A stretch of 39,449 nt of DNA from Nitrospirales bacterium (GCA_029261235.1 JAJDBS010000142.1:1-39449); one strand, 5' to 3'. Shown: positions 18,954 through 28,039, numbered from the stretch's first letter. A program made the numbers and translations. The notes: a model not told the origin generated them from the letters alone.

Positions 18954-19547
18954 GTGAGACCCTCTGCAATCAGCGCCTTCATTCTGAGTGTGTTTCTGAC
19001 CATTGGCTGTATGGCCGATGGACATGATCAAACTGCGCATTCAAAAGATGGGGTCGAATCAGTGTATACGGATCTCGGCCAAGGGAATTGCGAGAAACAT
19101 ATTGACCTGGACGATCCCAACGAATCGACGTATCAACTTTGTCCTGGTGTGTTGGGCTATTCGGTAATTGTGCGACACGTCGATTCTGGACGACTATCCA
19201 TCGACATTCGTACACCAGAGAACGGGACGTATCCGCTGGACTATCAGGAATTTGTCACGCGCCACATGCTGCATCTTAGCAATAGGGCAGAGTGGCGCGT
19301 TTCCATGAATGATGGCAACAACATTCCAATTGCGCTGATTGTTCCCGTTCACGCGCACGAAAATATTGAGGAGCCTGAACAGGTCTCAACATCATATCTG
19401 GCCGTAGCTAAGATTACCCCGACCGAGGTTTGCATCACAGATAGCATTGTCAAAGATTCTCTGGGCCAGGCAGGTGTACGCAGAGTGGCGGATTCGGCCC
19501 GATCAAGGCCATGTCTTGATGCGCAGCCTGGGATGGTCATCGACTGA
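18954..19547 (+). CDS. Probable lipoprotein, candidate periplasmic immunity protein
   Basis: A 197-residue protein starting with GTG, preceded by GAGGAG. The N-terminus has a short signal (MRPSAISAFILSVFLTIGC) ending in a lipobox-like TIGC, so Cys19 would be lipidated and the rest would face the periplasm. The body has no family I recognise. The gene directly precedes a secreted-type cysteine peptidase gene (116-base gap, same strand). Periplasmic lipoproteins paired with NlpC/P60 amidase effectors often act as immunity proteins, which is the role I infer here. Confidence 0.65.
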   Translation: MRPSAISAFILSVFLTIGCMADGHDQTAHSKDGVESVYTDLGQGNCEKHIDLDDPNESTYQLCPGVLGYSVIVRHVDSGRLSIDIRTPENGTYPLDYQEFVTRHMLHLSNRAEWRVSMNDGNNIPIALIVPVHAHENIEEPEQVSTSYLAVAKITPTEVCITDSIVKDSLGQAGVRRVADSARSRPCLDAQPGMVID

Positions 19548-19663
19548 CTATTCCTAGGAGAGATCCGACTAATCCGGTCAGCCGTGGTGGCTTCTGATCT
19601 CGCTGACGCGTCTATGTCACTGATTGATACATTGTCTGTCTGCATTGGAAAAGGAGACGAGTC

Positions 19664-20431
19664 ATGCCAACACCTGTTGAATTCATGAGAAAGTATCGGA
19701 ACCTTAGGGTAAAGTCCGGGACGGAGGATACCGTGGCGAGGATGAGCCGACTTGTGGCCCATCAGGTGCAGGTTCGAAAGTACTTCATGATGAATTGGAC
19801 GGAGGGTACCGAGCAGAGGCGGGACTACAACGCCGTGACCCGCGGCTCAAGAAGTGATACGTGGTTTACGGCGAACAAACAACGAATTCGTAACGCCGCC
19901 ATGGGCAAGGGGTCTCCACAGGACTACGAACTTGCCTTGGAATGGGCGGTACGCTCGGGAAAAGTACGAACCCCCAATCAGGCCTCGTTGCAGACATACT
20001 GTGACGAACATCTTGGTATCGATTGTTCCGGGTTTGTCACCAATTATCTTATTGCCAGCGGAAAGAAGTCTTACTCCATCCAGACGGTGCGTAACACCGG
20101 GGCGGCGTCTTACTATAGTGTGGCCAAGGCAGTAAACAACCCGGAAGCCATTTGTCGAGGAGACCTCCTTGTCTGGATGAGTGGAAATACAGTCAAGCGT
20201 ATCCCTGCTGGCCATGTGGCCGTTGTGGAGTCCTTCTCACCGGTCAGCCGGGGCGGCGGCAATATGCGTGTGGTTGAGTCGACGGGCGCTTCTGGTGCCA
20301 ACCCTAAATTGCTGGATTCCATGTATAGCGTCGAGCAAATTATCGATAAGGGTGGTCGCGTCCCTGTGATGATTTTGATAGTGAAACGGCATGGACTATC
20401 AGGTAGTCGTGTGGCGGTCATGCGCGTCTAG
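19664..20431 (+). CDS. NlpC/P60-like cysteine peptidase, probable peptidoglycan-cleaving T6SS effector
   Basis: A 255-residue protein without a signal peptide; the start is supported by AAGGAGA 7 bases upstream. The catalytic centre is visible: LGIDCSGFVTNYL with Cys121, and AGHVAVVES with His184, followed by a RVVESTG strand that could supply the third polar residue. This Cys...His order and spacing fit papain-like NlpC/P60 or CHAP amidases that cut peptide stems or cross-links. The absence of a signal peptide, the neighbouring lipoprotein and the vgrG/rhs context suggest delivery into the target periplasm by T6SS. The first 90 residues are basic and may bind a spike or adaptor. Cell-wall housekeeping is less likely without an export signal. 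Confidence 0.75.
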   Translation: MPTPVEFMRKYRNLRVKSGTEDTVARMSRLVAHQVQVRKYFMMNWTEGTEQRRDYNAVTRGSRSDTWFTANKQRIRNAAMGKGSPQDYELALEWAVRSGKVRTPNQASLQTYCDEHLGIDCSGFVTNYLIASGKKSYSIQTVRNTGAASYYSVAKAVNNPEAICRGDLLVWMSGNTVKRIPAGHVAVVESFSPVSRGGGNMRVVESTGASGANPKLLDSMYSVEQIIDKGGRVPVMILIVKRHGLSGSRVAVMRV

Positions 20432-20585
20432 AAACACAGGGGGCTCTGCTAGATTGTCGAGCAGACCGTAGGAAAAAGGGGGGCTTGTTTTTTATTGAAC
20501 AATGCCAGCGCTACACTGGTGGGAATGCTTCATTAATAAGGCACAGAAGGAAAAGGAAGATTCAAGACTTTCGCGGGGCTCTATC

Positions 20586-20885
20586 ATGATTGTAAGAATT
20601 CGAAATACGTTTTTTGATTCGTGGTTACAGACAGCAAATGCGAGCGACCAATGGAATGCGAATCTGTATCTGACCGTTCGCGTGTTCTTGCGACCCTATG
20701 TGGTCTCTGCTCCTCCCGCCCGAGTTTGTCGACCAGATGCGCCTCCTCCAGAAGAATTAGTCGATGGGGTGCGCGTCATCCCGTGGAATTATATCAATGC
20801 GAATGAGTGGCAAGAATGGCGTGCCAAATTTGTGGAAGTAGTTGATTTGGGACTGAATGGTCTACTTGCCCGTTCGGCGCTTTAG
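20586..20885 (+). CDS. Small uncharacterised protein preceding a zinc peptidase gene
   Basis: A 99-residue protein if translation starts at the ATG at 20586 (MIVRIRNTFFDSW...), which has a weak GCGGGG 8 bases upstream. An ATG at 20502 would give 127 residues but lacks a nearby ribosome site. The sequence is compact and mixed, with a Pro/Cys loop in the middle and a conserved-looking VIPWNYINANEWQEW segment. No family is recognised. It could be a small adaptor or immunity factor for the downstream HExxH protein, but a terminator-like repeat separates the two. Confidence 0.5.
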   Translation: MIVRIRNTFFDSWLQTANASDQWNANLYLTVRVFLRPYVVSAPPARVCRPDAPPPEELVDGVRVIPWNYINANEWQEWRAKFVEVVDLGLNGLLARSAL

Positions 20886-20943
20886 GGGAATCTTATAGAG
20901 GCCATCGAAACACTCAATAAATAGGATGATGGGGATATAAACC

Positions 20944-20990
20944 CCAGTATTCTACCCTGTAAACCAAATAAGAATACTGGATTTTGTTTA
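20944..20990 (+). terminator. Rho-independent terminator candidate
   Basis: A perfect 10-bp inverted repeat (CCAGTATTCT at 20944-20953, AGAATACTGG at 20971-20980) with a 17-base loop, followed by ATTTTGTTTA. It would end the transcript of the small gene before the zinc peptidase gene. Confidence 0.6.
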
Positions 20991-21015
20991 GTCCCAAACT
21001 AGGAAAAACATAACA

Positions 21016-22005
21016 ATGGGGGACAGAGAAGTCATTGCTACTGCCGTTGAACTGTATTTAAACAGTCACACGTCTCGGGGCGATTTTTCACATACGACAA
21101 TCCCTGGCTTGGGTCGCCATTCACGGTTTGAAGCCTATCGGGCGAAGTATCAGCGGTATGCGAGAGAAGGCAGTCGTCGGCTAAGAAGGACTCACCAGGC
21201 TCATGGAATTAACTTTCTAGCTGGTATGAATAGTCGTCCTGAAGACGGCTGTGTTATGGCACATAATATTTCTAAGGGGGAAACCATTGAGGTCGATGCA
21301 GGTTATCGGCGTGATATTTTGGCGACCTCAATTTTGCTGGCTCATGAAACCACCCATAGTGTGTTCCCTTCAGATAATTTTGCTTCCATCCCCTATCTTG
21401 AAGAGGAGATATCGTGTCGTATCATTCAGTCAATTTTTTACGAAGAATTAAAAGATTCCCCGAATCTTATCAATTCTGTTCAGGCAAACGAGGAACTCGA
21501 TTTGGCTGTTTTTCTGAACCGAAATGCGTTGAATATGGATGCGGGCGATGGGGTGAATGGTAATCTTAATTGGGCGAAAAATAGTACCCTTATTGATTAT
21601 TTATTGGCTAGTGCCAATTATTCGCAAGCCCTCCCGGCGACTTGGATTGCACGGAATCTCGACAATTGGGGAGGCCTTCGACGTCGATATGATTTTTCCA
21701 AAGGGATTTATATTCGTAAGCTTGTAACAGGTGGGGCGAGATTTGTTGAACAGATTTGGCGAATTTTAGATAGTATTCCTTCAGGCAGTGAGGCTCGCAT
21801 CGTTCTGAGCAATGCTGGCCCTCGCTGGGAGCTTATGCATGTCTTAAGTCCAAGTGAAGTGACACCCTATTCCATGCGCCCTCATTTTTCTGGACAATTC
21901 CCACGAATTGCTCGGTTTGAGGCAAGGGTTGGGGTTCGTATTCTGGCTTCGGATGTTCCCGAAGGGCTGGGGCACCCTCGTAGGGTGGTTCAGTGTCAGT
22001 ACTAA
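21016..22005 (+). CDS. Zinc metallopeptidase-like protein (HExxH), T6SS effector candidate
   Basis: A 329-residue protein with no signal peptide. A classic zinc-binding helix is visible: LLAHETTHSVF, with His110, Glu111 and His114, followed by IPYLEEEISCR, whose Glu cluster about 15-20 residues later is in the position of the third ligand in gluzincins. A preceding strand (NISKGETIEVDAG) resembles the edge strand before such helices. The C-terminal third (SNAGPRWELMHVL and after) is unassigned. It lies among other effector candidates and has no spike domain, so it would need Hcp or an adaptor for export. The ribosome site is weak (AGGAAA about 10 bases upstream). Confidence 0.65.
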   Translation: MGDREVIATAVELYLNSHTSRGDFSHTTIPGLGRHSRFEAYRAKYQRYAREGSRRLRRTHQAHGINFLAGMNSRPEDGCVMAHNISKGETIEVDAGYRRDILATSILLAHETTHSVFPSDNFASIPYLEEEISCRIIQSIFYEELKDSPNLINSVQANEELDLAVFLNRNALNMDAGDGVNGNLNWAKNSTLIDYLLASANYSQALPATWIARNLDNWGGLRRRYDFSKGIYIRKLVTGGARFVEQIWRILDSIPSGSEARIVLSNAGPRWELMHVLSPSEVTPYSMRPHFSGQFPRIARFEARVGVRILASDVPEGLGHPRRVVQCQY

Positions 22006-22101
22006 CATTTACTCTGACGTCCAATGCAACTTTTTCAGCTGCCTAAAACAGGTGTTGTTTAGAACAGGTGACTTTCATCAATTGGTGATGAGCCCTAATT
22101 T

Positions 22102-22572
22102 TTAAAAGGATTGCGCAATTCGTTTGAACAGGTAATACAGTGATCGCCTGACCGTATTTGACCACGACACATCTTCTTCTGGATGTGGTTTGGTTATCAC
22201 CAGCTTTTTTCGATTTTCTTGCCCAGACAGATCCTGTGCGTAGACAAAAATGAGATTTTTTCCATACGAAAGAGGAAGCTTGGTCGTAATAGTGACCTCT
22301 GTCTGGTTTTCATTCCACCTGACGGTTTCGAACTGACCGACGGTTAATTTTTTACTCGCGTTGATTGTTAGCCAGATATCTTGAATCCCATCTTCATCCA
22401 TAATGTGCATATTTATGGATGAGGTCTCTTGGTCAGTCTCCATTCCCGTATTTTTCAGTATGGTGATTTTGGGACTGGATAATTTCTCCTTTGCTATTTC
22501 ACCGAGGCTTTCCCTGTTCTGGCCGGTGACCAGGAGTAGACACAAAATTAGGAAGATGATTGAGAACCACAT
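22102..22572 (-). CDS. Small exported Ig-like protein, possible immunity
   Basis: A 156-residue minus-strand protein beginning with a hydrophobic signal or anchor (MWFSIIFLILCLLLVTG). The body is beta-rich (INMHIMDEDGIQDIWLTINA, then VTITTKLPLSYGKNLIFVYAQDLSGQENRKKL), much like an Ig-type or bacterial big-domain fold that ends with an extracellular interaction loop. No Shine-Dalgarno is clear. It faces the opposite way to both neighbouring effector candidates. A periplasmic immunity role is possible but not shown. Confidence 0.5.
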   Translation of the reverse strand: MWFSIIFLILCLLLVTGQNRESLGEIAKEKLSSPKITILKNTGMETDQETSSINMHIMDEDGIQDIWLTINASKKLTVGQFETVRWNENQTEVTITTKLPLSYGKNLIFVYAQDLSGQENRKKLVITKPHPEEDVSWSNTVRRSLYYLFKRIAQSF

Positions 22573-22976
22573 TTTATTTGCAAAGATACCTGGGGCCTTT
22601 TTTTCATACTTTCATTTCCCAAGAGCTCAGCCGAATTTAGCATATCTCAGAGTAGGAAAAAGATATACAGTTAGCTTCTTTTCCTGTTCAGATCTTCGGC
22701 TTGACCATAAACTTTTGGTGGGAAATGGTCCATCAATAGGTAATTTTTCATGAATTCAAAGTTGCACTTGGTCATACAATATCGCAGAGGGATTATTCAG
22801 ACAATATTAATGAGGCTGCTATGGACTAAAAGGACTTTGCCTTCATGGGTGTCAGAAGGGACAGAGAGGTAAGTATACAGCTGATATGCTTCGCTGATTA
22901 TCCATAGCGCTGTGCACTATGCGACTATAGATGGAACGTTTTTTACATACTCAATAATTTTTAGTTATTTCTCAAT
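22573..22976. other. Gene-free stretch between divergent genes
   Basis: 404 bases between a minus-strand and a plus-strand gene; it should hold two promoters. AT-rich, no clear ORF, and no -24/-12 site found. Confidence 0.35.
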
Positions 22977-23732
22977 ATGAACCTCTTTGCGTATTACAGC
23001 CCTGATTTTTACTCGGTACGGGTGCCAGCCTGTGTTGATGGGAACACGGGCGAGACGCTACGGGGTGGAGGCGTTCTGTGGAACCGAGCGATCGGATTCG
23101 CGCACATTGAAGATCTCGCTCAAAAACTACGTCAGTTCGTCAGTCCCGAAGGGGGAGAGAGGCGCAGTGTGGAAAGTTTGGGAATTCTCTGTCATGGGCG
23201 GCCTGGCGGTTTAAAGTTATTACGAAATGGTGCCGTGCTTCGCTCTGGTGCCCTTGGCAGGCAAGGCCCAACATTTCGGGCAATTGGGCAGACCTTGCAA
23301 CAGAACGCTGGTGGCGGACAGCGTTCGACTGTCATCTTCCTGGCTTGCGCCGCTGCGGCAGAAGAGCAAGGGGTGGAATTGTTTGAACTTATTTCCTCGT
23401 GGACAAATCCCGTCGTGGTCGTTGGATTCACAAGATTACTTGTTTCTGCTTCTGTTACTCCTCAAGACTTAGGCGATGGGGGAATATGTTTGCCAATGGA
23501 TATTGCCGTTACGGAAGAGTCGTACAACTCTGCTCAAGCTATCGAGGCCCAAGGGTCAGGAGCTACGACGAATGAGTCGGCCTTGCCCGGTGCGAGTGTA
23601 GGGTCTCGCCGAGCGGTCAGGTTTCTTAATGGGCAGAGACTTCCACGCGATCGCCGTGGGGCCATTTTGATGCCTGGACGAGAATTCTTTCGCCCGACAC
23701 ATGCTGGTCGTCCCAATTTTCGATTCGCTTGA
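22977..23732 (+). CDS. Caspase-fold-like (clan CD) protein, effector candidate
   Basis: A 251-residue protein with no signal peptide. Two blocks match the catalytic dyad pattern of clan CD cysteine peptidases: SLGILCHGRPGGLKLL with His73-Gly74 after a beta strand, and STVIFLACAAAAEEQG with Cys124 after another beta strand, 51 residues later. The layout also recalls the DUF4347 family, which shares this fold. The C-terminal about 70 residues are Gly/Ser/Arg-rich and probably flexible. The gene precedes vgrG2 by 842 bases. It could be a toxin or a host-side protease; no immunity gene is apparent. No clear ribosome-binding site. Confidence 0.6.
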   Translation: MNLFAYYSPDFYSVRVPACVDGNTGETLRGGGVLWNRAIGFAHIEDLAQKLRQFVSPEGGERRSVESLGILCHGRPGGLKLLRNGAVLRSGALGRQGPTFRAIGQTLQQNAGGGQRSTVIFLACAAAAEEQGVELFELISSWTNPVVVVGFTRLLVSASVTPQDLGDGGICLPMDIAVTEESYNSAQAIEAQGSGATTNESALPGASVGSRRAVRFLNGQRLPRDRRGAILMPGREFFRPTHAGRPNFRFA

Positions 23733-24417
23733 GGCGGAAGAAAGATCAGTACCCTTTCGCAAGTTTGATCAAGTCGGTACGTCGTTTCTCTGCCAATTTT
23801 CCTTTCATTGAAACTGGCCGTTTTCACTCGATCTCTTTGACGCGAGGAACCCGATTCACACCTGTGTATTCATTAGATCCAGTGTCTTCTCTGTGACCTG
23901 AGGCCTCCCTCTCCCTCGTCAGGATCAATGCCCATGATGTTCGTGTCTTGCCTCCCTGTCATGTCCGTACCCCGGAAAATCGTCAATACCCAGTTAATGT
24001 TCATTCCGTCGCCTTACTAATCATACGATTGCCATCTGTTGTGATAGGCACTTTCCTTGTGGATCGTGTTTTCCCAAGTTTCATGAGACGCTCACATCTT
24101 TCAAATGAGTGAATCCATAATGACTCAACATGCCGAGGCATGGGCCTGTCATCTTTTCCCTCAACTACCCTAGGAAAATGGGATTTTCTTTTTCTCTTGC
24201 TATATAGTTCTGTCACAGCAAAGACGATTGCGGAGTCGCTTTGAAGAAGAGCGTGGGGTCTTGAAAAAAGGAGGGGCGGGTGGGGGACCAGGTCAAAAAA
24301 AAATGGCAGAAACTGCCGAGAAAATTTATTTGAATGTATTTCAATTTTTAAAATGCTGCACTGTTTTTCGTTAGAAGTTTTGAGAAGAAGAATGAAGTGA
24401 TTGGTATTTTTTAAGGT

Positions 24418-24436
24418 AAATCAAATGATTTGATTT
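24418..24436. promoter_or_regulatory. Perfect 19-bp palindrome next to the sigma-54 promoter
   Basis: AAATCAAAT, G, ATTTGATTT: nine-base arms around a single central base, about 21 bases upstream of the -24 element. A symmetric operator for a dimeric regulator is likely; the regulator is unknown. Confidence 0.5.
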
Positions 24437-24457
24437 GGTTTGTTAATAATTTTATAT

Positions 24458-24473
24458 TGGCATTGTGCTTGCT
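24458..24473 (+). promoter_or_regulatory. Sigma-54 (-24/-12) promoter for vgrG2
   Basis: TGGCAT, five bases, TTGCT: GG (24459-24460) and GC (24471-24472) are exactly 10 bases apart, a full match to TGGCAY-N5-TTGCW. It lies about 100 bases upstream of the vgrG2 start. Confidence 0.82.
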
Positions 24474-24574
24474 TGATTAATAGATACACCTATTTTGGCA
24501 ACAGCACGTTTAATTGAACAGACCTACAGTGTTTACGATGTGAGGAAGATCGCACCAGGAGGAGAAATCATGCT

Positions 24575-27500
24575 ATGGCTCTGACACAAACTGATCGCTT
24601 GATGTCCATTACGACACCGTTGCCGCCTAATCCTTTTGGGGAAGATGCTCTTATTTTAAATGGATTTTCCGGGCAGGAGGGAATCTCCCAACTTTTCCAT
24701 TTTGACCTTGACCTTCTTGGTGAGGGGCCTGTCATTACGCACGAGGCCATTGTGGGGCAGCGCGTCACGGTTCAACTCGTTCTGTCGGGGGAGCATATCC
24801 GGGTTTTTAATGGGTATATCAGTCGGTTTGTGCAGACGGGGAGTGAGAGTGGGGTTCACCATTATCGTGCTGAAATGGTGCCCTGGTTATGGTTTCTCAC
24901 GCGGACGACCGATTGCCGTATCTTTCCCGTGCCCAATAAAGATTTAGGTCGACAAATCACCATACCCGATATTCTTGAGGAAATTTTTCACGATTTACAT
25001 TTTACGGATTATCGGTTTCATGAGGATGTGAAGCCGTCGTTTGAGCCACTGGAATTTTGTGTGCAATATCGTGAGACCGATTTTAATTTTGTTTCGCGCC
25101 TCATGGAGCAGTATGGCATTTTCTATTATTTTGAACATGCAGCCGGGACACATACGTTGGTGATGGGTAATTCTACGGCCGTTCATCAATCCGTTCCGAC
25201 TCAGACCACCGTGAATTTTGCTCCAGACAGTCGCGCCTTGGATGACGATGCGATTCTTGAATTGGAATTTGATAAGGAAATTCGTGCCGGACGCTATGCG
25301 CATCGGGATTTTAATTTTTCTATGGGGGTGGCGGGGCGGTTGTTGCAACACCAGGAACCCTCGATTATCGAGTTGGGGGGCAATGCGAACTATGAGTTGT
25401 TTGATTACCCTGCTGAAGCGCCGAATCGAGATCAAATTCAACGGCTTGGGGGAATCAGGATTCAAACAGAGGAGGCGCAACATTATCTTATTCGTGGGCG
25501 CAGTAGCTGTCGCGCCTTTGTCTCGGGGTATAAGTTCCGTTTGGCGGAAAATCGTTCCCAATCCGATTTTCTTCCCGGGGTCTTCAACGTCGACTATCTT
25601 TTGACGAATGTCTATCACATGGCCTCGATGGGCCGAACCTATAGTCCGGGTGCAGGCGATGGTGGCCAGGAGGAAAGCTATAGCAATTCCTTTTCCTGTA
25701 TTCCTTTTACAATTCCCTTTCGTCCTGTTCAACAGACTCCCAAGCCCATTGTACAAGGTCCCCAAACAGCTCTTGTCGTGGGGAAAGAAGATGAAGAAAT
25801 TTGGTGTGATGAGTATGGCCGCATCAAAGTCCAATTTCATTGGGATCGCCAGGGACAGAAAAATGAATTTAGTTGTTGCTGGGTTCGGGTTTCTCAATCT
25901 TGGGCCGGCAAAGGATGGGGGGCACAATTCATTCCACGCGTCGGTCAGGAGGTGATTGTTGAATTTTTGGAAGGGGATCCTGATAAACCGCTGGCTACCG
26001 GCTGCGTCTACAATGCTGAGAATAATCCACCCTATGCCCTGCCGACCAATCAGACGGTCTCCACGATCAAGACCATGTCCTCTAAAGATGGAGGGGGATT
26101 TAACGAACTTCGTTTTGAGGATAAAAAGGGCAAAGAACAAGTCATGATTCATAGCCAACGGCGCATGGATGTTCGCGTTCGTGCCAGTCTGTATGAAACG
26201 GTCGGAGGGAATCGAGAGGAACGAGTTGGGTCCGAGGATAAAGGGGACCACAACACGCATATTTGTGGTGATATTAACCATGTTCTCAAAGGTGGGGAAT
26301 TTTCAACTGTTGAAAAAAAACGCAATGAAACTGTTAAAGAGGAAGTGATTGAAGAATATCAAAAAGATCTGATGACGGTGGTTGATCAGCGGGCGACATT
26401 GAATGCCAAAGAAATTGTGATTGAGGCGGAAGAGACGCTCAGCTTGAAATCTGACAAGATTATTGCGCAAGGCGCTTCCAGTCTTAATCTTAAGGCTGGG
26501 ACGGTCAAAATTGAAGGAACCCAGGCCATTTTCCTGAAATGTGGCAGTTCGTTTGTGACTCTCACGCCATCAGGAGTGATGATTAAGGGAGATAGCGTAC
26601 TTGTGAATTCTGGAGGTTCGACGCAACCCGCGGATGCTCCCTTGGAAGCAGAAGATCCCACGATTGAAGATCCCTTTGAGGCCGCAGGCGCCACGACGGC
26701 TTTGCCGGGTCAGGGTCGAGGCGGCGGTGGGGGAGCTCCACGCCAACGGACAAGTCGTTCTATTCCCTTGCGCCGTGCCCCGGAACCACCACCCCCTCCT
26801 CCAGAAGGGCCAACAGTGGTTCCTGGGATTGGCCGGGAATTTCTCACCATCGAATGGGTCGAGGCGGAAACGTGGTGTAGTGAACCTGCCACGCTTCGCG
26901 GAACAACCAGCGGTTATACCGATGGGGAGGTCGAGCCCGCTGAAATTCGTAATGTCATGGATGGATCGGTTCAGGACGGTGTGAATCTGACCATTCGAAG
27001 TAATGCATATTCTCAGGCGGTGGACGTCAAAGAATGGTTGCCACGCCAGGCTGGGCCGGATTATGAAAGTGAACGTGATTTGGATGCCTTTGCAGGTGGG
27101 CAACAAACCAATCCGGCTATCAAATTACGGTTTATTCCTAATTTAACAAACACGGCCTATTCAAGTGGGAGCGCACGATTTAATCTGAAATCTGAAAATT
27201 ACGAACTCACGATTGGTGGGGCTATTTCGTATGTGAAAGGCTGGATTCAATTTATCATTCAACTGGGCAGTACGGTTCCCGCCGGAACGGGCGGCAGTGC
27301 TGGAGTGAATTTTGGGGCCAGTACCCCTGGGGCTTTTTCTGGGACGGATTGGCGGTTTGCCAAAAGCTCAACGAGTTCTCCAACCGGTATGGTGTATTGG
27401 GATGGGTCTGCATGGCAAAATGTTCCGGCTACCTGGAGTGATCCTTCGAGCACTCTTTTATACCCAATTGGGATTTGGAGAGAAGGTTCGACGAATAAAG

Positions 27501-28039
27501 CGCAATTTGGCAGCAATTGGCCAGAGACCGTGCCCGCGTGGGGCGCTGCTCAGAATTCTACTCGTTCCTCGGTCCTACCCACATGGACTAGTACCATTAA
27601 TTCTGTCTGGACGAACAAATTCGATATCAAGCGGAAAGAATGTGGCAGTACTGATCCTCAATGTTGTCGATACAAAACTCAAACGATTGTCTCATTTTCG
27701 GAAGTCGCCACCAAGTCAGGCCGGGACATTGTCCTGGCAGCCAATAATGCACGATCAAATGCCGGCGCTTGGTCTTTGGGGGAAAGCAGGGCTAACATGC
27801 CTGCTCATGAATTCGGCCATCATTTGGGCAACCCTGATGAATATGCGGGGGGCGTGGGGGTTGATGCGTCATTAAATACGGATGGGGCCACGGCAGGTAT
27901 TGATGCGAATTCTATGATGGGTCAAAACATGACGATTGTAAAGAAACGCCATTATCGAACTATTTCTCAACACTTGGCCTCCATGGTGAATACTCAATTT
28001 GGGCGGTCATATACATATGAGGCGGTAACGGTGGTATGA
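24575..28039 (+). CDS. vgrG: VgrG2 with C-terminal zinc metalloprotease (evolved VgrG)
   Basis: An 1154-residue specialised spike. The gp27/gp5-like part resembles VgrG1 (TQTDRLMSITTPL at the start, FCVQYRETDFNFVSRLMEQY, EIWCDEYGRIKVQFHWDR, EFLEGDPDKPLATGCVYN). A beta-helix tail follows to about residue 685. After a Gly/Pro-rich linker (about 705-750, with a six-proline run) comes a 400-residue extension that ends in a protease: AHEFGHHLGNPDEYAGG with ligands His1078 and His1082, catalytic Glu1079 and Asp1088 at the metzincin third-ligand place, and a downstream NSMMGQ that fits a Met-turn. The strong AGGAGGAG lies about 10 bases upstream of ATG 24575; an ATG at 24570 gives only a short dead frame. 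The next gene overlaps by 4 bases. Confidence 0.93.
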   Translation: MALTQTDRLMSITTPLPPNPFGEDALILNGFSGQEGISQLFHFDLDLLGEGPVITHEAIVGQRVTVQLVLSGEHIRVFNGYISRFVQTGSESGVHHYRAEMVPWLWFLTRTTDCRIFPVPNKDLGRQITIPDILEEIFHDLHFTDYRFHEDVKPSFEPLEFCVQYRETDFNFVSRLMEQYGIFYYFEHAAGTHTLVMGNSTAVHQSVPTQTTVNFAPDSRALDDDAILELEFDKEIRAGRYAHRDFNFSMGVAGRLLQHQEPSIIELGGNANYELFDYPAEAPNRDQIQRLGGIRIQTEEAQHYLIRGRSSCRAFVSGYKFRLAENRSQSDFLPGVFNVDYLLTNVYHMASMGRTYSPGAGDGGQEESYSNSFSCIPFTIPFRPVQQTPKPIVQGPQTALVVGKEDEEIWCDEYGRIKVQFHWDRQGQKNEFSCCWVRVSQSWAGKGWGAQFIPRVGQEVIVEFLEGDPDKPLATGCVYNAENNPPYALPTNQTVSTIKTMSSKDGGGFNELRFEDKKGKEQVMIHSQRRMDVRVRASLYETVGGNREERVGSEDKGDHNTHICGDINHVLKGGEFSTVEKKRNETVKEEVIEEYQKDLMTVVDQRATLNAKEIVIEAEETLSLKSDKIIAQGASSLNLKAGTVKIEGTQAIFLKCGSSFVTLTPSGVMIKGDSVLVNSGGSTQPADAPLEAEDPTIEDPFEAAGATTALPGQGRGGGGGAPRQRTSRSIPLRRAPEPPPPPPEGPTVVPGIGREFLTIEWVEAETWCSEPATLRGTTSGYTDGEVEPAEIRNVMDGSVQDGVNLTIRSNAYSQAVDVKEWLPRQAGPDYESERDLDAFAGGQQTNPAIKLRFIPNLTNTAYSSGSARFNLKSENYELTIGGAISYVKGWIQFIIQLGSTVPAGTGGSAGVNFGASTPGAFSGTDWRFAKSSTSSPTGMVYWDGSAWQNVPATWSDPSSTLLYPIGIWREGSTNKAQFGSNWPETVPAWGAAQNSTRSSVLPTWTSTINSVWTNKFDIKRKECGSTDPQCCRYKTQTIVSFSEVATKSGRDIVLAANNARSNAGAWSLGESRANMPAHEFGHHLGNPDEYAGGVGVDASLNTDGATAGIDANSMMGQNMTIVKKRHYRTISQHLASMVNTQFGRSYTYEAVTVV

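Larger units (their letters stand above)
23733..24574. other. Long regulatory stretch upstream of vgrG2
   Basis: 842 bases with no convincing ORF. The right half is AT-rich and contains a GGCAG-AAA-CTGCC inverted repeat (24305-24317), a 19-bp palindrome (24418-24436) and a sigma-54 promoter (24458-24473). This looks like an enhancer-promoter arrangement. Confidence 0.55.

Noticed and set aside
24032-24060. Possible third sigma-54 site (GGCAC then TTGTG)
   Set aside because: The -12 element lacks the invariant GC, and the true site 420 bases downstream is a full match.
24995-26281. 428-codon open frame on the minus strand
   Set aside because: It lies wholly inside vgrG2 in antisense; the translation has no motif, and vgrG2 has clear domains across the same bases.
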